DNA of 64,000 nucleotides from assembly GCF_023053635.1 (NCBI RefSeq), contig NC_086182.1, positions 36,622,001 to 36,686,000 of the forward strand. The letters run 5' to 3'. Positions 42,464 through 54,057 of this stretch are shown here, in pieces; positions within the stretch are counted from its first letter, which is position 1, and each line of letters opens with the position of its first letter. The notes below the pieces were generated by a model that saw only the letters and a program-made list of their open reading frames with translations, was not told the origin of the DNA and made no database searches. This DNA is from Elgaria multicarinata webbii (Eukaryota > Chordata > Lepidosauria > Squamata > Anguidae). The translations under genes were made by a program, and so were the position numbers.

Positions 42464-45353
42464 TCAGTAGAAGCTGCCGCTTGGCTCACTTAGACTCTGG
42501 GCAATGTCCTTCCACAGGGTGGCCAGTCTGACGTGCCAGTCCTCTGGGGTAGAGGAGTTTTCCTGGAACTTCTGCAAATACGGAGGTGGTGGAGAGAGCT
42601 TGAGCGTCATCTCTGCCATCTCCTCCTCCGTGGTCTTTGTGAAGTTATCTATGTGAAGGGTGGCGTCCCTCCTGAAGGCCTCGATCCTTTCCTGAGCCTC
42701 CTGGGCCATATCCGCCAGGTACAGGTGCACGGCCCGCTGAAGGTCTTCTTGGCTACTGAAGAAGTGCTGAGAACGCAAGGCGCTGGAGTGAAGGCTGAGC
42801 TGCCCCAGGAGGTGCTGCAGGTTCCTTTCAATCTCAAGCTGGAGCTCCCTAACATTGTGGATCAGCTTGTCAGAGAACTCTTGTATACTCTGGCTGAGTT
42901 GCTCCCGCATCACTGTGGCCTGAGGTACCACGTTTTTGTGGAGCTCCTCCACGCTATGGCGGATCTCACTTACCAGCCTGTCAGTGTAAGGGTGGAAAAT
43001 CTCCTTCACCTGGTCCGTGAGAAAGGCCATCTTTCGGGCATAAGAGGCTGCAAACCTGTGGGCATTACCCAGACCTTCCTGCACCTGAGCCTTCGTGTTG
43101 AGGCTGGGCCTGAAATGCTGGCGTAGTTCTCTTGCTCGGAGGGAGACCTGATCTATCAACTCCTCTGTGATGGGAGTCAAATGGAGGCGCAGATTTTCCA
43201 GGCTCTGGCTGATCTTTTGGCACACCTCATCCATAGGAGGAGAAAGTTTCATCCGGAGACTTTCAATCTCTCCACTGATGAGCCGGCGAAGTCCGTGGGC
43301 ATCCTGGGAGAACTGGGGATGGAATCCCCTATTCAGCGGGGCCAGCTTCTCAAGGACATTTCCCACATAGTTGGCGCCATCTTGGAGACTTTCCTTCAGG
43401 TTGCTGCACAAAGCACAAAATGCACACATTTGCAGAGCAACACGGTCTTCGGAACACCATCGTGTAGGAGGGCTCTGAGAGCCCTAGCATGGAATTGGAG
43501 GGCTCCAGTTCAGGGTTCCACCCACCCCCTGTCACCATCCCTTGGGCCTTCCCTTTGATGCCTGAGCCAGCCCCAGCCTGCCTCTCTTCACTGGTCCCAG
43601 CCAGCAAGTGTGCCTCCGCAGTGGTCCTGCACCATCCCCACAGCCTGCTTCCCCAGTCTTTCTGGAGAGGATCTGTGCCAGCCATGGCTCTGGGCCTCAT
43701 TTGGCTTCTTCCAGGCCAGCCACATCAGCGCTCCAGCGTCTCGCAGATTGACCATAGGGGCCCTATGGGGACACGCCTGGCATCAGCTGCCTGTTCTTGC
43801 ACCCTCTCCGGCCCTTCCGTCATGCTAGTCCTCTTCAACTTTTCACAGCTCAGGGGGTGGGAGCCCTTTAGAGTTCTGTGCTGCTCAGAGTGCAAACAAG
43901 GAGTTAAATAAATAGTCATGAAAGGTCTGACATGTTAGCAAAGTGGATCCCCAGTGTGCAGATGCCCTTGGAACCCAAACTATGTGGAGAACTGGATAGA
44001 AGCGAGTCTCGACCAATGTGGAGCCTCCCTACCCTTGTGGGACAACGTTGAGGGTCAAACTACCCCCTGTCTTCCTCTTCAGCCCAGTCTCCACCCATGG
44101 GCAACACAATGCGCCCTTCCTCCGGCCACTGGGAGGATGCTATAAGCTGAAACGAAGGGCATAATTTGAATAAATAAATACACCCAGTTGCGGAGGACGA
44201 TGGACAGGTCCTAACCACACCGGGGATGGGTGGGGTTGCAGGGAGGGTCTGTAATCATGCTGGCTGTGCTTGTTTGCTTATGGCAGCTCTCTCGTTGGCC
44301 CAAGGACAAATGGCAGCTGAGCTTTCCTTCCCCGCTCACCCCAAAGGGACGGCAGGGACGGAGGGAGGAAGCACGCAGATGGTCCTATCCGTTTGCAAGT
44401 ACGCCGCGGCTGTTGCTGACAATAAGCTTAGTGGGGCCACACTCACCTCATCCCCTGCCCCAGTTCCAGCTGCTGGGCTTGTTCCAGACTGTCCTTGTCA
44501 TGAGTCAGTTGGCTGAAGGAGTCCCAGAAGCCGCTGGGCAGAGGACTCGCCTGAGAAGCTGCGTGGAGGGAGCAGAGGGGGGGGGGTGGCAGGAAGTCGC
44601 AATTAAGGGAGGCAAGACGCCAGGCTGTGCGAAAGCCCCGGCGGGGTCACCTGGAACCCACCCTGAATTCCCAGGATGGAGGTGCAGCAGCACTTAGGCA
44701 CTTCTACCTCATTCTTGCTTATGATTCTCAGTCAGGTATTGGTAGAGCAAATGATGCAGGCAACCCTGCCCTCTGCCCCCCAGGCATTCACGACTGCAAC
44801 TAGGGGCCATGGCAGGTCTTCAGCGCAGCCCTTTTCATTTGGGGGTCCTCCAAAAAAAACCTTGTGCTCAGAGGCTGCAAACACCCAGAAGCCGAGCCGG
44901 ACTTGTGACTGGCATGTTGCCTGCTCTAGCTGGGTCTAAGGGCTGTTTATTTATTTATTATTTAATTTGATTCTTTTATGTATACCCTACCTTCCCTCCA
45001 AAGATGGTGCTCAAGACAGCTAACGGTAATAAAATACAGATTAAAAACAAAACCTAAAATATAAGAACATTTCTTCTAAAACACAACACGAAAAGGAATA
45101 GACAGTACACCACCAGTTCAAAACACCGTCGGCAACAGAGCAGCCTGCCTGAATAAAACAAGAAGCAGAGACTTGTGATTCCTGGAGGAAGACTAGTCCA
45201 TAAACATGTGCCTAGAGGCCTTGGGGCTGCCGCAGCCAGAGACACACAGCCTCCCTTCCCCGCTGCCCAAATGTACCGGGATGATTAACAGGAAGAGTCC
45301 CAACCTGAGACGGACATCAGGAGTCCAGCCAGAAGTGCCGCTTTGGGGGTCAT
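42464..45353 (-). CDS. APOA5: Apolipoprotein A-V
   Basis: Coding exons: 45305-45353 (16 residues of signal peptide), 44447-44558 and 42464-43403. Together they make 1101 nt, 366 residues, the same length as human APOA5. The phases chain (1, then 2). The signal peptide MTPKAALLAGLLMSVSASQA is followed by GFWDSFSQLTHD, matching the human GFWDYFSQ start of the mature protein. The last exon holds amphipathic helices with 22-residue periodicity (LRLHLTPITEELIDQV, FHPYTDRLVSEI). It ends in a TLKLSPPPP / WKDIAQSL tail like the human APPPP and WEDITHSL. APOA5 is a liver-secreted stimulator of lipoprotein lipase that lowers plasma triglyceride. The strongly basic heparin-binding stretch of human APOA5 is not conserved here. 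A non-coding first exon and TATA box lie at 45644-45712. Confidence 0.95.
44945..45085 (-). repeat. LINE 3' tail fragment, minus orientation
   Basis: TTTATTTATTATTT followed by 'atgtataccctaccttccct' and 'gctcaagacagctaacggt' and an A-rich stretch. It lies in the intron between the first two coding exons of APOA5. Confidence 0.5.
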
Positions 45354-45643
45354 GATCAGCCTGAGTCTCCACAAGGAAACACGGAAAGGACCAGTCCACA
45401 GCAGCCCAATGCACACAGATTCCAGCCGCGGCCAGACTCGGCTGCCCATGGACCCCGGGCGGGTGCCTGAGGAGCCGCTCAGTGCCATCCCTCTGATGAG
45501 TCTTCTTTTCTGTTAAATGTTCAAGGGCTGAATGAACGGAGATGTGTTTGTTCTGGTCAGAAACCCAAATGTTACAGAGCCAGGTTTTCATCACTTTTAT
45601 AAGCACCTTATTCCTGAAGGTGTTCTACACACCTGTGCCTTAC

Positions 45644-45816
45644 CTGTTTGCTGGGCACTTGCTGCCTTCTCTGGGCTGTCCTGTGGGGATGCCTTCTTGC
45701 TCCTTTTATATAGGCCAGGCGGGAGAACGGAGGCGATTCCATGCCTCTTGCGCACGGCTGCCAAGGCCGTCATCTCAGCCCACTCCGTGTAAACAGAGCG
45801 TGGAGGTTCAAAGACA
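45644..45816 (-). promoter_or_regulatory. APOA5: APOA5 core promoter, non-coding exon 1 and candidate nuclear-receptor site
   Basis: On the minus strand a TATA box (TATATAAAA, 45704-45712) lies about 30 bp upstream of a likely first exon. That exon ends at 45644 with a consensus donor (AACAG|GTAAGG). The acceptor that brings it to the ATG is GACTCAG at 45361-45362, giving only 7 nt of leader in exon 2. About 95 bp upstream of the TATA box, 45804-45816 reads AGGTTCAAAGACA on the plus strand, a DR1-like PPAR/HNF4 candidate. Human APOA5 is PPARA-responsive; use of this site is inferred. Confidence 0.6.
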
Positions 45817-48329
45817 TTCACGGCGATGTGACGTACACATCTGTCGCGAGCAGGGGGCACAGGGCTGACTTTGCCAGTCCCCACCCCCATGGATACGCCA
45901 CTCCCACCCCCACCCCCACCCCCCTCAGTGGACAGGCAAGCGGAGCGCACTGGTTTCGCTGCAGGCATACCCACGTTCCAACTCCTGGGCGTCCAGGTGT
46001 CAGGCACTGATCTCAATGGATCAGGTGGGAGATAAAAGGGGGGGTGCCTCTCTTTGCGCTACTGGCTCTCCGTGCTGGGGGCGAGGTACGAGTCAAGTCT
46101 CACCCTTGCACCTCCCTTTTACACCAGTTGTCCAGTTTTTTCTAACCGCCAAAAGTTGCATGAGAGAGAGCATCAAGGGCACCTGGGTGCATGCAGGGGG
46201 AGAGACCAAGAGCAGGAGGGCTCAGGGGACGCTAGCCCTGGGAACGCCGGCTGCAGGCCAGGCAACAGCATCCTGGCCCAGTGGCTTGTGATACAGAGAA
46301 CTATCAAGAGGCTGCTAGTTTGCTAAGCGGGACTGTGCTTCGTTTTCTTTTGTTCGGGTCTCTTTAGCGATGTCCATTAGAAATCCTTGGCTACCTGGGT
46401 TGTCTAACCCCGTTCCATCAACAACATCAAATGGTTTGCAATCCAGTTCTACTCAGCTTGGGCTGGAAACTGGTTTGGAAAAGCAAGCCTACGGTTTCCA
46501 ACAGAAGGAACCTGCGGCATGGAGGAACCACAAGTTAATGGGATGCTTAGGGGGCCCTGATTCTGACCCCACTTCCCAGCCTGAACAGACCTATGCAAGC
46601 AAGCAGAGCGCCAGGGCCGAGCAGGGTGTGCGCCTGAGCAGTCCCGGGAGAACACGGCACCGCTGCTGCAGCACGTGCAGCCAGCAAAAGGACCTCCGAG
46701 CTGACCTGCGAGTTGCATTCATTGGACTCTCATCAGCCTGTCCTGGTAGGAGGGAAATCCGCCTCTCTGGTCATTTTCTCCCTGCTTCTCTGCTTGACCC
46801 AGAGGGCCGTTCCCCAGTTTGATGGCACTTTCATGATCATAGCGGCCATGGAAGAATCCTGGGAACGGTAGTTTGGGGAGATGCCGAGAAAGGTGTGCTT
46901 GGTGTTCCCCCCCCTCCACCCCCTCCTACAGTTTCCAGGGTTTCCTCGAAAAAGGAAACAGCCCATGAGCCACTTTGCAGCTGTAGCGCGTTTGTGTCCC
47001 CAACGTCTCAGGGACAGAAAAGCTGCCTTGGATGGACCCTTGTGCACATTAGTGGCAGTGGGTGCCGGAGAGGCGAGGCGCCTCCAAGCAATGTGGGCGG
47101 GGGACGGACGGACCCCAGCATCTCCATCTTGTCCCTGGGATGGTCTGAAGCAGCAGCTGCAGCGTTAGGGAAGGCTTGTGGGGGGGGGCTAAATCGCCCC
47201 TCACCACCAGGGGGGAGCATAACTGTTTTTTGAAAGGAACAAAACAGCGTCTCCTGCAGCCCCCGCCCTCTTCGTGCCAAGGCCTTCGGTGATCTCAGCA
47301 AAAACTTTGTTTGTGTGCAAATCATCGGAAGAGGTCAGAGTTTGCCTAGCTGGCAAAGTCCAGCTTTCTCCAGCCAGCATCGGCTCTGAGCTGGGATCAA
47401 AGGCCACCCCCAGCCAAGTCCCCGTTCTCGCCCAAAGAGCCTGGGGCCCCTCACAGGGCTCCTCCTGCCCATCTCGGGTCTCCAGGGCAGAGACGCACCC
47501 CGCGGGTGCTGCTGCGGGCGGGTCAGGTCCTTTCCTCCCTGAAGATCGCCGTTGACTTTCCCCCAACTGGCTTCTGTCTCGTCCTCGCCATGATCCAGCT
47601 CCTCTCACTAGGGTCTCAGCACCACCGGACTGCCCATGCTCCCCCCCTGAAGTAGCTGGGGGGGGCACTATTTAAGCTCACACACACACACCTGCTTTAA
47701 AATTCCTTCTTCTAACTTTGCTCTTCTCCTGGTCAGTTTCTGCTTTCCTAAGCAATATAATTAGCAATCACGGTAAGCTTTCTACATCTGTTAGATCAAA
47801 GCGATGCACCTTGCAAGGAAGGCTACGTTAAAAGAATGTGCTCATTATAGAAAGCCTTGCTGCTAGATCAAAGTCTTGCATCATCTCCTGGCAAATTGGT
47901 TAAGATGAGTGTCGGTAAACTTGAGTTGCTCGTGCTAAATGTCTGTAGTTGAACTGGTGGAACTTGGGATAATTTGGGGGTGGGGTTCTGCTAGCAAAGA
48001 CAAGATTCTCATTTAGCATGAAGCCTGAAACTTAGGCTGGAGGGCTCCTGGAGCTACCAATCAAGAGGCATGGATCCACTAGGCCACCTTTTATTCCTGA
48101 ATACATTTTTTTTTCAGATGAAGAAGAAGAGGGAAGAAGCACTGGGAAAACATGCCCGGAGACAGGGGGATGTTACTAGTGGAAGACATCATTGTCTGGA
48201 GCCCCCCTAAAATTCTGTGACTGGGGCATGGAAGTGGCAGCCTGCTGGGTTATTGTAACACCTGTGGCAGTAAGGAGGACTGGAAGGTTTTGCATTTTCA
48301 TATTTGCACGGCTTTAAAAGGCCGGTTAG
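45817..48329. other. Interval between APOA5 and APOA4, no gene recognised
   Basis: It contains a (CCCCCA)n-like run near 45900-45925, GC-rich stretches with shadow frames at 47000-47660, and AT-rich sequence at 47680-48110. No splice-consistent exon or apolipoprotein-like helix repeat was found on either strand. Confidence 0.5.
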
Positions 48330-48528
48330 ACGATTCCTGGAGAAGGCTGTTGATGACTACTAGTCCTGATGGCTACGTGCTATGCCTGGCATCAGTGTGC
48401 CTGTGTATACCAGTTGCTGGGGAACATGGGCAGGAGGGTGCTGCTGCACTCCTGTCCTGCTGGTGGGTGATGCTGGACTCGGTGGACCCTTGGTCTGATC
48501 CAGCATCAGGGCTCTTTGTATGCTCTTA
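48330..48528 (+). repeat. CR1-clade LINE 3' end, TATGTTCTTA tail type
   Basis: 'ccagttgctggggaacatgg' and 'cccttggtctgatccagcat' with the 3' end 'tttgtatgctctta'. It is one of the six copies in the window. Confidence 0.75.
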
Positions 48529-49590
48529 GTCACCCAGATAAGCAGACCTGCCCTGATGGTCTTAGCTTTGAGCTGAGCACACAGGCAGTGGCGGCTTCAG
48601 TCCTGCCTCCACGACTTCCCTCCTTCTCTCATCAACCTGGACTTTGCCCTTTAGAAGAGAAGCTCTTTGTGGGAGGCAGAAGCCAGGTGGGCAGGTGGGG
48701 GCCCTCCTCTAGCCTAATGAACACCCCACCCCACCCATGCTGTCTTTCTTGGAGCTTAACTGCATGAGGCGGCTAGTCCCCGAATGGGATTGCATCAGCA
48801 GCCCATATCCACGTGATGAAGGCTTTGCCAAAAGGCTCCCACAGATTTCTGTGGCTTGGAGGCTAATCAGTCCACCACCACTGTTTTGCTCACTCAGGCC
48901 TGTGCAGAGACTGACATGGCTTCAAAGCACTACCGAATTCGGGAGGAAGGTCTGCGCCCAAAGGTATTGCTGATTCATTCAAGCCACCAGGTGACGTCCA
49001 GCCCATCTGTTTCCCAACAGCTGCCCGCCTCTCTGCCCAGCACACACACATACACACACCCCTATTTCCCAGTATCCTGGTCCATGATGCATAGCACCCA
49101 TGTGCCCTGTTTCTGCTGAAAACACACAGCGCCTCCCCATTTAAGCCCCACCCATGTCATTTTCCTCCCACCCCACCTAAACTTTAATTTCTACTCCGAG
49201 GACCTGCACTTTGTCGGTGTTGGCTGCTGGTGGCAGCTTTCCCCCAAACAGCTAGAATGCTTGTGAACATTCCTTGCCATCACAACAGTTCAGTCAATGG
49301 TGTAAAAGTTTCTTTTAAAACGCCCAGCAGTAAAAATATTCTTGTGTGGTATTAACTTTTGATCAAAAACCATCTATCTAGTGGGCCACGCCCCACACCC
49401 ATCATTCAACCTCCCCCCACCCACCCCCGGCCCATTTCCCTCTTCATTCGCACATTAGAACATGCTCCAGTTGGGATGAGACTTTCCCCGCCGCACCCTG
49501 AAGCCCTTCCAAGGTGGCCCAGGAACGAGCCAGCCCCCCCCCTCCTCCCGAGAGAAACAGAGTCGCTTGCATGCATTGCTGGGTTGCTCT
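48529..49590. other. Intergenic, no gene recognised
   Basis: No exon or repeat family was recognised beyond a short CA stretch near 49040-49060 and C-rich runs near 49410-49430. Confidence 0.45.
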
Positions 49591-49596
49591 TTTATT
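49591..49596 (-). terminator. APOA4: Poly(A) signal of APOA4
   Basis: AATAAA on the minus strand, about 280 nt past the APOA4 stop. It sits in the context 'gggttgctcttttattt', which is nearly the same as at the APOA1 signal (63270). Confidence 0.7.
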
Positions 49597-49877
49597 TCAG
49601 CAGAGAGAGTGTGCCTGGGCATGTGTCTTGTGCACAGTGCACAGAGATCGCTGGCAGCAATGGGCAGACAGGTGGAGTCCCAGAAAGGCACCCAGCCTCG
49701 CCCCAAACAACAGGCAGGCACTTGGGACTCCCCCCCCCCTTGAGGCTAGGCTGTGGGGCCCCGGGTTGTGCTGTAGGGCCCTGGGTTGTTTCTCATTCAT
49801 GTCCTGGGGATGGCAGAGGACACGGAGATTCCAAGAGCAAGGAACACTGACGTGGTGGTGCTCGACTATTATGGATG

Positions 49878-52800
49878 TTATGCGGAGGGTAAGGGGCCTC
49901 CTTCGTTCCCAATCTTCTTGAGGGAGTCCAAGAAGTTGGTGAACCTGTCCGTCACGTCCTTCTCCAGGAGGCTCAGGTGGCCCTCTACGTTCTCAGCATG
50001 GGGCCCCAGGTTCTGCTTGAACTGCTCCACCGTCTGCGCCAGGAGCTGCTTGACGGTCTCCTCGTAGGACCCAGTGTACTGTTGGAACTCTTGGACCTGC
50101 TGGCTGATCTTCTCCTTCAGGCTGGTGATGTGGGGATCCATGGAGTCGGCCAGGCCAGCCGTGTTCTGCCGAACCCTCTCCTGCAGCTCCTGCAGCAGAG
50201 GGCTCAGGTTCACCTTCAGCTCCTCGGCTGCCTCCAAGAACTTGGCTTGCCGCTCCTGGATGACCTTCTTCATCTGGAAGGAGAGCCCCTCCAGCCGGCG
50301 GTTCAACTGGTCTTGCACGTCCTGGGTGTAGGGAGACAGGCTGGTGTGCAGCTCCTGCACCTTCTGGTCCACCATGGCCTTGAGCTCCTGGGTCAAAGGG
50401 TCCAGTTTCCCCTGGATCTCCTCCACCTTCTGGTTGAACAGCTGCTGCAGCTGCTCAGCATAGGGGGAAAGGCTGCCCGTCTTCTCCTGCAGCTGGGCCT
50501 GCAGCTCCTGGAACTTGGCCTCCGCCTGCTTGCTCAGCTCTGCCACGTTCTCGTTCACCTGGGCGTGTGCCTCCTGCATGCTCTGGATGACCGCGCTGAT
50601 CTGCTGCTGGACCTCGGTGGCATGAGGGGACAGCTTAGCTCGGACCTCCTCAAAGTCCCGCTGGACTTGCTCCTTCAGCTGCTCAGAATACGCCCCCAGC
50701 TGGGCAGCGATATTGGTGGCAAAGGGAAGCAGCTTCGTCTGCACCTCGTCAGCATAGGAGCTGGCGGCCTGGAAGTGACCCTGGAAGAGGGTGCTGTGGG
50801 AACGAGAGGGGGGCGTGTGAACGACTCTTCGGCCTCAGCTCCACCGAGCAGGACATTGCACTAGGAAAGCGGTACATAAAAGGCAGGAGCCACACGGCTG
50901 CTATATAGCATGATTATTGACACATGCCATAGACCGCTTTCATACCGCTGTATCCTACTTGGTGTGGCTCCTGCCTTTTATATACCGCTTTCCTAGTGCA
51001 ATATCCTGCTTGGTGTAGATGAGGCCTTTCCCTCCTCTCCCCAAACACTGCTAGGGCCTGCCGGAAGTCTCTCAGCAAAGCCAGGCTCTCATGGCGCCAC
51101 CATTGACCCGACTCATTCACGGGGATTGACAGGGGGCAAGGCGGCATCGACTTCTACTGGGGGCCGTCCCGCGTTTTCTTACTGCTTTTCCTGCCTTAAT
51201 GCAGAAAATGCATAAAGGAGAAACAGGCAGGACAGCTGCACAAGGCCGTCTGGGTGCCAAGCCCAGGACCCCTCCGCCTGGGAGGGCCCAGAAACTAGAT
51301 GGCTGGCCAAGAGGAAGCAGTTCTGCTCTTGGGGATTCCTCTCTGGACCCACTCGCCATCCCACCAAAGCTTTGCCCGCATCACGTCCCTGCCCTTCTCC
51401 CCCCCCCCCCGTAACACACACACAGGTCTGCTTTGTTCTCGACGGGGCGGGGGGAGGTGCTCCTTTCTAGCCCACTGGGGAACAAACCCGCAGTGTCCTA
51501 TTTTTACAGGTTGCACAATTCTGTGTCTGCTTATTTATTTATGTTTTTGTAGCCTGCTTTTCCATTTAAAAACAAATTTCCATAGAGCAATAAAAACAAC
51601 TCCCCCCAAATTTGTTTAAAAAATCATAAACGCAGCAGCTGAAGGTCTAAAACGAAGAAGCAGACGAAGCTCACGCTTGTTAAAACGGCAGAATAAAACC
51701 ATTCAGCAGCACAACAGACCTTCTGGTCAATCAGGCCTCCATGCCGGCATGGATTTGTCAAAAGGCCTTGAGAGGCTCCTGCTGGAGCTGAAAAGCCGGG
51801 TTTCCTGGCAAGCCACGGGGTGGGGGTGGGGGTGGGGGTGGGGGTGGGGGTGGGGGGGTGGCCAGGCCATCCCACCTATAGGCCACCAGCACTGCCCAAA
51901 AGATCCTTTTCACAAAGGAAAAGGCCCACGGAGAAGCACAGAAAGGCCCAAGGGCAGCGGGGTTTGGGGATGCGGCCAGGTGGGACAGCGTCCGGCTCGC
52001 GACTCCGCAGGCCCTGGAAGCAGCCACTCACCTGAGCTGCTGGCTGACCTCCGACTGCTGGAGCTGATCCATGGACTCCTTGGCGCTGCTGCCCAGCTGG
52101 GTGACGTAGGTCCAGAACGCGTTGGCCACCTGCTCTGTGCTGACCTGTTCCTGGGCCCCTGCGAGGGTTACAATGAAAGAGCTTGGCCATGCTGGGTGCA
52201 GCTCAGCCCCGCCACCAGCGCCCCGGCCTCATGCAGGATCAGGCTCTTGTTGGCTACGAGTCCTGGTGGCTCTAGGCTATCTCTAGGGTCAGAGGCAATG
52301 GGCCTGTGCACAGCAGCTGATGGGGAACATGGGTGGGAGGGTGTCCTTGCACCGATGTCCTCCTTGTGGGTTTCCAGTCGAAAGCTGGTTGGCCCCCATG
52401 TAATCAGAATGCTGGGCTAGAGGGACCCTCGGTCTGACCCAGCCTCAGGGCTCTTCTTAGGTCCTGTGTTTCTGGAGATCCACATCCCAATTCCCCTCCT
52501 CCCGTGATGTCCAGACCTACTGGGTCACACAGCCACGCAGCCCTGCCCTCCGCAATGAGCCCGCCGAGGCTGGGCCTGCCCTCTTGCTGCCCCAAACTCC
52601 TGCACAACAGCTGCCCCCCCTCCTCCCCCAGGCTGCCAGGCTAGACGGGATGCGGCCAGGCCCCGGGGACTGTGCCGGCTCAAGAGGCAAGCGGCGCTGA
52701 CGGATGTGCCAAGCCCAGCCGTGCTCAGAGATCTGCCAGGGCTCCTCCCAGGTCTGAGCAGGAGAGCGCCAGCGTGGTCTCACCCCCGACTCCTAATTCT

Positions 52801-52892
52801 GCGTTTCTCCTGGCCAGTTCACTGAGGCCGTTCTTTCTTAGGCTGCTTCCGTGCGGGGGGGGGCTCCTAGCGCTGCCGTCAAAAGGCAATAA

Positions 52893-52938
<46 letters not shown>

Positions 52939-53565
52939 CATCTTTCCCTCCTTAGCAGATATGTTGTGATAGCAGAAAAGTTGGAGGAAACGGTGGGAAA
53001 GCAGACGAGGTTTACACATGAAAGACGATGCCTCCCTGGGCCCCCAATAAAGTTCCAAGAACAAGGAGGGTGATTGCATGACAGAAGCCTCCTCTGGAAG
53101 CCCCCTTCGATCATGCTAGTGCCAATTTACACAACTGAGCTGCCTAGATCCAAGCAAAGCACATTTGTAAACAGCTGCACCTTTTCATCTATTTGTAAAG
53201 TGAGTTTGCTAAACCTGAGCTGTGAGTTAGCTCAGTTCAAGCTAACTCTTGTAAATCTTCAGGGCTGAGCTACGCAGGAACTCTATGGCCATTCTTAATT
53301 AACTTCTAACAAGTTCTTCCTCCAGCAAACTAAGCAGGAAATGGCTCAATTAGAATCCACAAGGAGAGAATCATGTTTAGGTTAACTGTTCAACTCATAA
53401 TAAACGCAGGGTTGTACGCCGGGGGGGGGGGGAACATGCCCTGAATGAATACAAATATTAGGACGTCCGCCTGGGCTTGTGTTCCTCCTCCTGGCTCAGA
53501 GGGTCATTACCTGCCATGGCGGCCAAGAGACCGAGGATCAGGGCTGCTGTCTTCAGGGCCGTCAT
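49878..53565 (-). CDS. APOA4: Apolipoprotein A-IV
   Basis: Coding exons: 53511-53565, 52032-52158 and 49878-50793. They total 1098 nt, 365 residues (human 396). The phases are 1 and 2, the same as in APOA5. The signal peptide MTALKTAALILGLLAAMAGA is followed by STEQVANAFWTYVTQL, matching human SADQVATVMWDYFSQL. The last exon is a run of 22-residue amphipathic helices punctuated by proline (LSPHATEVQQQI, LSPYAEQLQQLF, LSPYTQDVQDQLNRRLEGL). It closes with GPHAENVEGHLSLLEKDV, close to human GPHAGDVEGHLSFLEKDL. APOA4 is an intestinal and liver exchangeable lipoprotein component of chylomicrons and HDL, involved in satiety and LCAT activation. The Glu/Gln-rich tail of the human protein is absent. 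APOA1 and APOA5 were excluded by this C-terminus and by position. Confidence 0.95.
50847..51010. mobile_element. Foldback MITE in APOA4 intron 2
   Basis: The left arm (50847-50896) carries 'attgcactaggaaagcggta' and 'aaaaggcaggagccacac'. The right arm (50961-51010) is their inverted complement. The arms are 50 bp and nearly identical, around a 64-bp loop containing 'ataccgctgtatcctacttg'. No coding capacity is present. It lies just upstream of the last APOA4 exon. Confidence 0.75.
51528..51720 (-). repeat. LINE 3' tail fragment, minus orientation
   Basis: TTATTTATTTATG followed by 'gtagcctgcttttccattta' and A-rich sequence. It has the same architecture as the copy at 44945. It lies in APOA4 intron 2. 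Confidence 0.45.
51817..51860 (+). repeat. (GGGGGT)n tandem repeat
   Basis: About seven GTGGGG hexamers in a row on the plus strand, within APOA4 intron 2. The G tracts are long enough and closely spaced enough for G-quadruplex formation. Confidence 0.9.
52240..52462 (+). repeat. CR1-clade LINE 3' end, TATGTTCTTA tail type
   Basis: 'gctgatggggaacatgggtg' and 'ggaccctcggtctgacccag' mark the family. It lies in the intron between the first two coding exons of APOA4, antisense to it. Confidence 0.7.
52896..52935. repeat. (CA)n microsatellite
   Basis: An uninterrupted CA run of about 20 units inside APOA4 intron 1. It is likely polymorphic. Confidence 0.95.
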
Positions 53566-54057
53566 CGTCTGCCGCTGGATGCCTGCAGGAGTCCTTGAAG
53601 GAATGGCTCTGCGAAAGAGAGGAGCGGGAGGAAGAGGGTGAGACGGGCCCCAAGAAGACCTCTGCTCTCTGCTCTGACCTCCATCCCTGCTCTAGCACAC
53701 ACACACTCCCTGGGGGATGGGGGGTCCTCCCCCCACAGTGCTCCTCAGTGCTCCTTTGCACCCTTGAAATCGGGGGGGGGCATTTTAAGTGTTCGCTCCT
53801 TAGCCCAAACTCTGAACTATTGACAGAGAGGCAAGGGAGGGGCCAAGCAGCCTCCTCCTCCCCCCACCTCTAAAAAATCCCCCCCAAAGGAAAACTCCGA
53901 TGAAATTTGGCTAGGTGTTGCTAATTCAGGTTGGTAAGGGGGGGGCGGCTGTGCCTCCCACTCTGCACGCCCTCCGCCAGCAACGCAGCAGCTGCCAATC
54001 TCCCTGGGTGCAAGGCCTCCCCTCCGCGCCACCGCCCTCTCCTTGCAGCCTGCTCAC

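Noticed and set aside
44457-44533. Shorter APOA5 exon 2 starting at CCCAG|CGGC (44534)
   Set aside because: That acceptor gives phase 2, which does not match the phase-1 donor of the signal-peptide exon. The acceptor at 44559 restores phase and yields an ASQAS junction resembling human SATQAR.
45193-45606. 137-codon minus-strand frame over the APOA5 signal-peptide exon
   Set aside because: It is out of frame with MTPKAALLAGLLMSVS, which alone splices in phase to the GFWDSFSQ exon.
49977-50864. 295-codon plus-strand open frame, leucine-rich
   Set aside because: It is the exact antisense of the APOA4 helix exon. Heptad-rich amphipathic codons (CAG, GAG, AAG) read as Leu-rich on the other strand. 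It has no promoter or family match.
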